Source: an uncultured Acidobacteriaceae bacterium
GTDB taxonomy: Bacteria > Acidobacteriota > Terriglobia > Terriglobales > Acidobacteriaceae
DNA: 64,000 nucleotides
Reading direction: 5' to 3'
NCBI GenBank assembly: GCA_937879855.1
Contig: CALFMO010000005.1
Span: forward strand, 186,001-250,000
In this document: positions 62,746-64,000 of the stretch, piece after piece
Numbering within the stretch: position 1 is the first letter of the stretch
Layout of the letters: each line of letters begins with the position of its first letter
Made by a program: the position numbers and the translations under genes
The notes under the pieces: generated by a model
What the model was told of the DNA's origin: nothing
Database searches by the model: none
What the model saw: the letters and a program-made list of their open reading frames with translations, nothing else

Positions 62746-63957
62746 ATGAACATCGGTTTTGTATCCGAAGCCCTGCCGTACTTGCCTTCCCGCGGCGGAT
62801 TTCGTCTTTTCGGTGGCAACTTGATTCGCTGTTTGTCGCAGCGCCACACGATCGATCTGATTTCCTTCCTGCGCGATGAGGATCAACAACACCTTGAGTG
62901 GCCGGAGCCCTATTGCTCTTCCGTACGCACTCTTCCCAGCGATGGCGCCAGTCTCCCGCGGCGGTTAGCTAATGTAGCTTCAGCCCACCTGTGGGGCAAG
63001 CCCCTGGTGGGCAGGCAGCAGTTGGGTGCCATGCTTCGCGAAGGAATTGCAGCGGGCAAGTGGGACGTGCTGCATGTGGAAGGGGAGTACGCGGGCGGAC
63101 TGCTTCCAGATGACTTGCCCATCGCTAAAGTGTTGTCAGTGCATGATTCCTGGACCCTACGATCCGAGGAAATGCTTAAATGCGCCCAGAACTGGCGGGA
63201 AAAACTCTACTACACCTTTCTCAAATATCACGAGCCGCGTTACGAGCAACTGGTGTTTCCACGGTTTGAGAGGTGCACGGTAGTAGCCGGTCCGGATCTC
63301 GACGCCGTGCGCAAAACCGTGCCGAGGGCAAAAGTGGATTTGATTTCTTACGGCACCGACACCGAGTATTTTCATCCTCAGAATGTTGCAAAACAACCGC
63401 ATACTCTGGTGTTTCATAGTCACTTAGGATATGCACCGAACATTGAGGCTGCGCTGGAATTCGCCAACGAAATATTTCCTCTTATTCGTCTGGAAGTCCC
63501 CGACGTCACGTTTCATTTGGTAGGTGCGAATCCCGATCCTAAGATTCGCCAGTTGGCCTCCCGGCCGGGTATCAAGATTTCCGCTAATCTGCCTGATTTG
63601 CGCAGTGCTGTGTGTTCCGCAGAAATTTATGTTTGCGCGATTCGGCACGGTACCGGCCTCAAGAGCAAGATGCTGGAGGCTATGGCGATGCAGATGCCGA
63701 TTGTCGGGTATCACCCCGGTTCGACTGTGGGCATCGAATGCGTTCACGGAAAGCACTTGCTGGCTGCGACCACACCTCAAGAATTCGCCGCCTCTGTGTT
63801 GGATCTTATGAAGAATCCAGCAAAAGCAGAAAGCATGGCAAAGGCGGCCCGCCAATTGGTTTGCGAGAAGTACAGTTGGGACTCGCGCGGGCGCGCGTAC
63901 GAAGAACTTTACCAGCAAGTGCAGGACGAACGGCGCAGCCGGTCGCGAGCAAATTAG
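62746..63957 (+). CDS. Glycosyltransferase family 4
   Basis: A 403-residue GT-B glycosyltransferase similar in plan to the 57453 product: N-terminal GFVSEALPYLPSRGGFRLFG acceptor region, VLSVHDSWTLRSEE, then ISYGTDTEYFHP, LVFHSHLGYAPNIEAA and the donor motif AIRHGTGLKSKMLEAMAMQMP. AAAGG lies upstream of the ATG. The stop is 43 bases before the right edge, and the locus probably continues beyond it. Confidence 0.92.
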   Translation: MNIGFVSEALPYLPSRGGFRLFGGNLIRCLSQRHTIDLISFLRDEDQQHLEWPEPYCSSVRTLPSDGASLPRRLANVASAHLWGKPLVGRQQLGAMLREGIAAGKWDVLHVEGEYAGGLLPDDLPIAKVLSVHDSWTLRSEEMLKCAQNWREKLYYTFLKYHEPRYEQLVFPRFERCTVVAGPDLDAVRKTVPRAKVDLISYGTDTEYFHPQNVAKQPHTLVFHSHLGYAPNIEAALEFANEIFPLIRLEVPDVTFHLVGANPDPKIRQLASRPGIKISANLPDLRSAVCSAEIYVCAIRHGTGLKSKMLEAMAMQMPIVGYHPGSTVGIECVHGKHLLAATTPQEFAASVLDLMKNPAKAESMAKAARQLVCEKYSWDSRGRAYEELYQQVQDERRSRSRAN

Positions 63958-64000
63958 TCTTAAGCAGTCTGTTTAGCGAAGCCGGCAGGGACCGGCTCCG
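63958..64000. other. Right-edge sequence
   Basis: Only 43 bases remain after the last glycosyltransferase gene; nothing can be recognised. Confidence 0.3.

Overview
The window looks like a chromosomal piece of an Acidobacteriota genome (inferred; probably a Terriglobia-type soil lineage). The clues are a long MacB/FtsX permease of the acidobacterial duplicated orphan type, a tricorn-like S41 protease, a PEP-CTERM protein next to a TPR lipoprotein, a large exopolysaccharide (EPS) locus of the XrtA type, and moderately GC-rich coding sequence. I saw no tRNA, rRNA, CRISPR array, insertion sequence or prophage, but I could not run a covariance-model search.

Layout. 1-11.5 kb is central carbon and envelope housekeeping: the N-terminal half of a phosphoketolase running off the left edge, tatA, a Tat-exported M20-family hydrolase with altered metal ligands, a tricorn-like protease, a sugar-type MFS transporter, and a zwf-glk pair. 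11.6-15.3 kb is a YtrA-like module: a near-perfect palindrome, a small secreted protein, a GntR-type repressor, an ABC ATPase and permease, and a DUF4386 membrane protein. 15.4-22.6 kb holds an Ada-AlkA fusion, the duplicated permease, an MDR oxidoreductase and an orphan B12-radical-SAM protein. 22.8-25.4 kb is a leftward three-gene unit (Tm-1-like protein, PEP-hydrolase-like TIM barrel, SRPBCC protein). 25.6-29.1 kb is a rightward operon for a periplasmic molybdenum hydroxylase with its dihaem cytochrome c.

29.1-35.3 kb is loosely packed and partly decayed: a lone receiver protein, a PAS remnant, a secreted protein of unknown role, a frameshifted fragment of the dihaem cytochrome gene, an RDD protein and a membrane-fused spermidine-synthase-like protein. 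35.3-38.5 kb carries the TPR lipoprotein and PEP-CTERM pair, followed by a metallophosphoesterase.

40-44.7 kb is a regulatory hub of two paralogous LuxR-type regulators, a PilZ protein, a NusG/RfaH-like factor and a sigma-54 activator. All three receiver domains here have lost the phospho-acceptor Asp (Ser, Ser, Glu), and the sigma-54 activator appears to start at an ATT codon. From 42.6 kb to the right edge the genes run rightward as one dense EPS locus: export protein, outer-membrane barrel, chain-length determinant, ATPase, tyrosine kinase, phosphoglycosyltransferase, glycosyltransferases, deacetylase, phosphatase-superfamily protein, nucleotidyltransferase-like protein, methyltransferase, polymerase and glycoside-hydrolase-like protein. 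Together they would make, modify, polymerise and export a surface polysaccharide. No exosortase gene is in the window.
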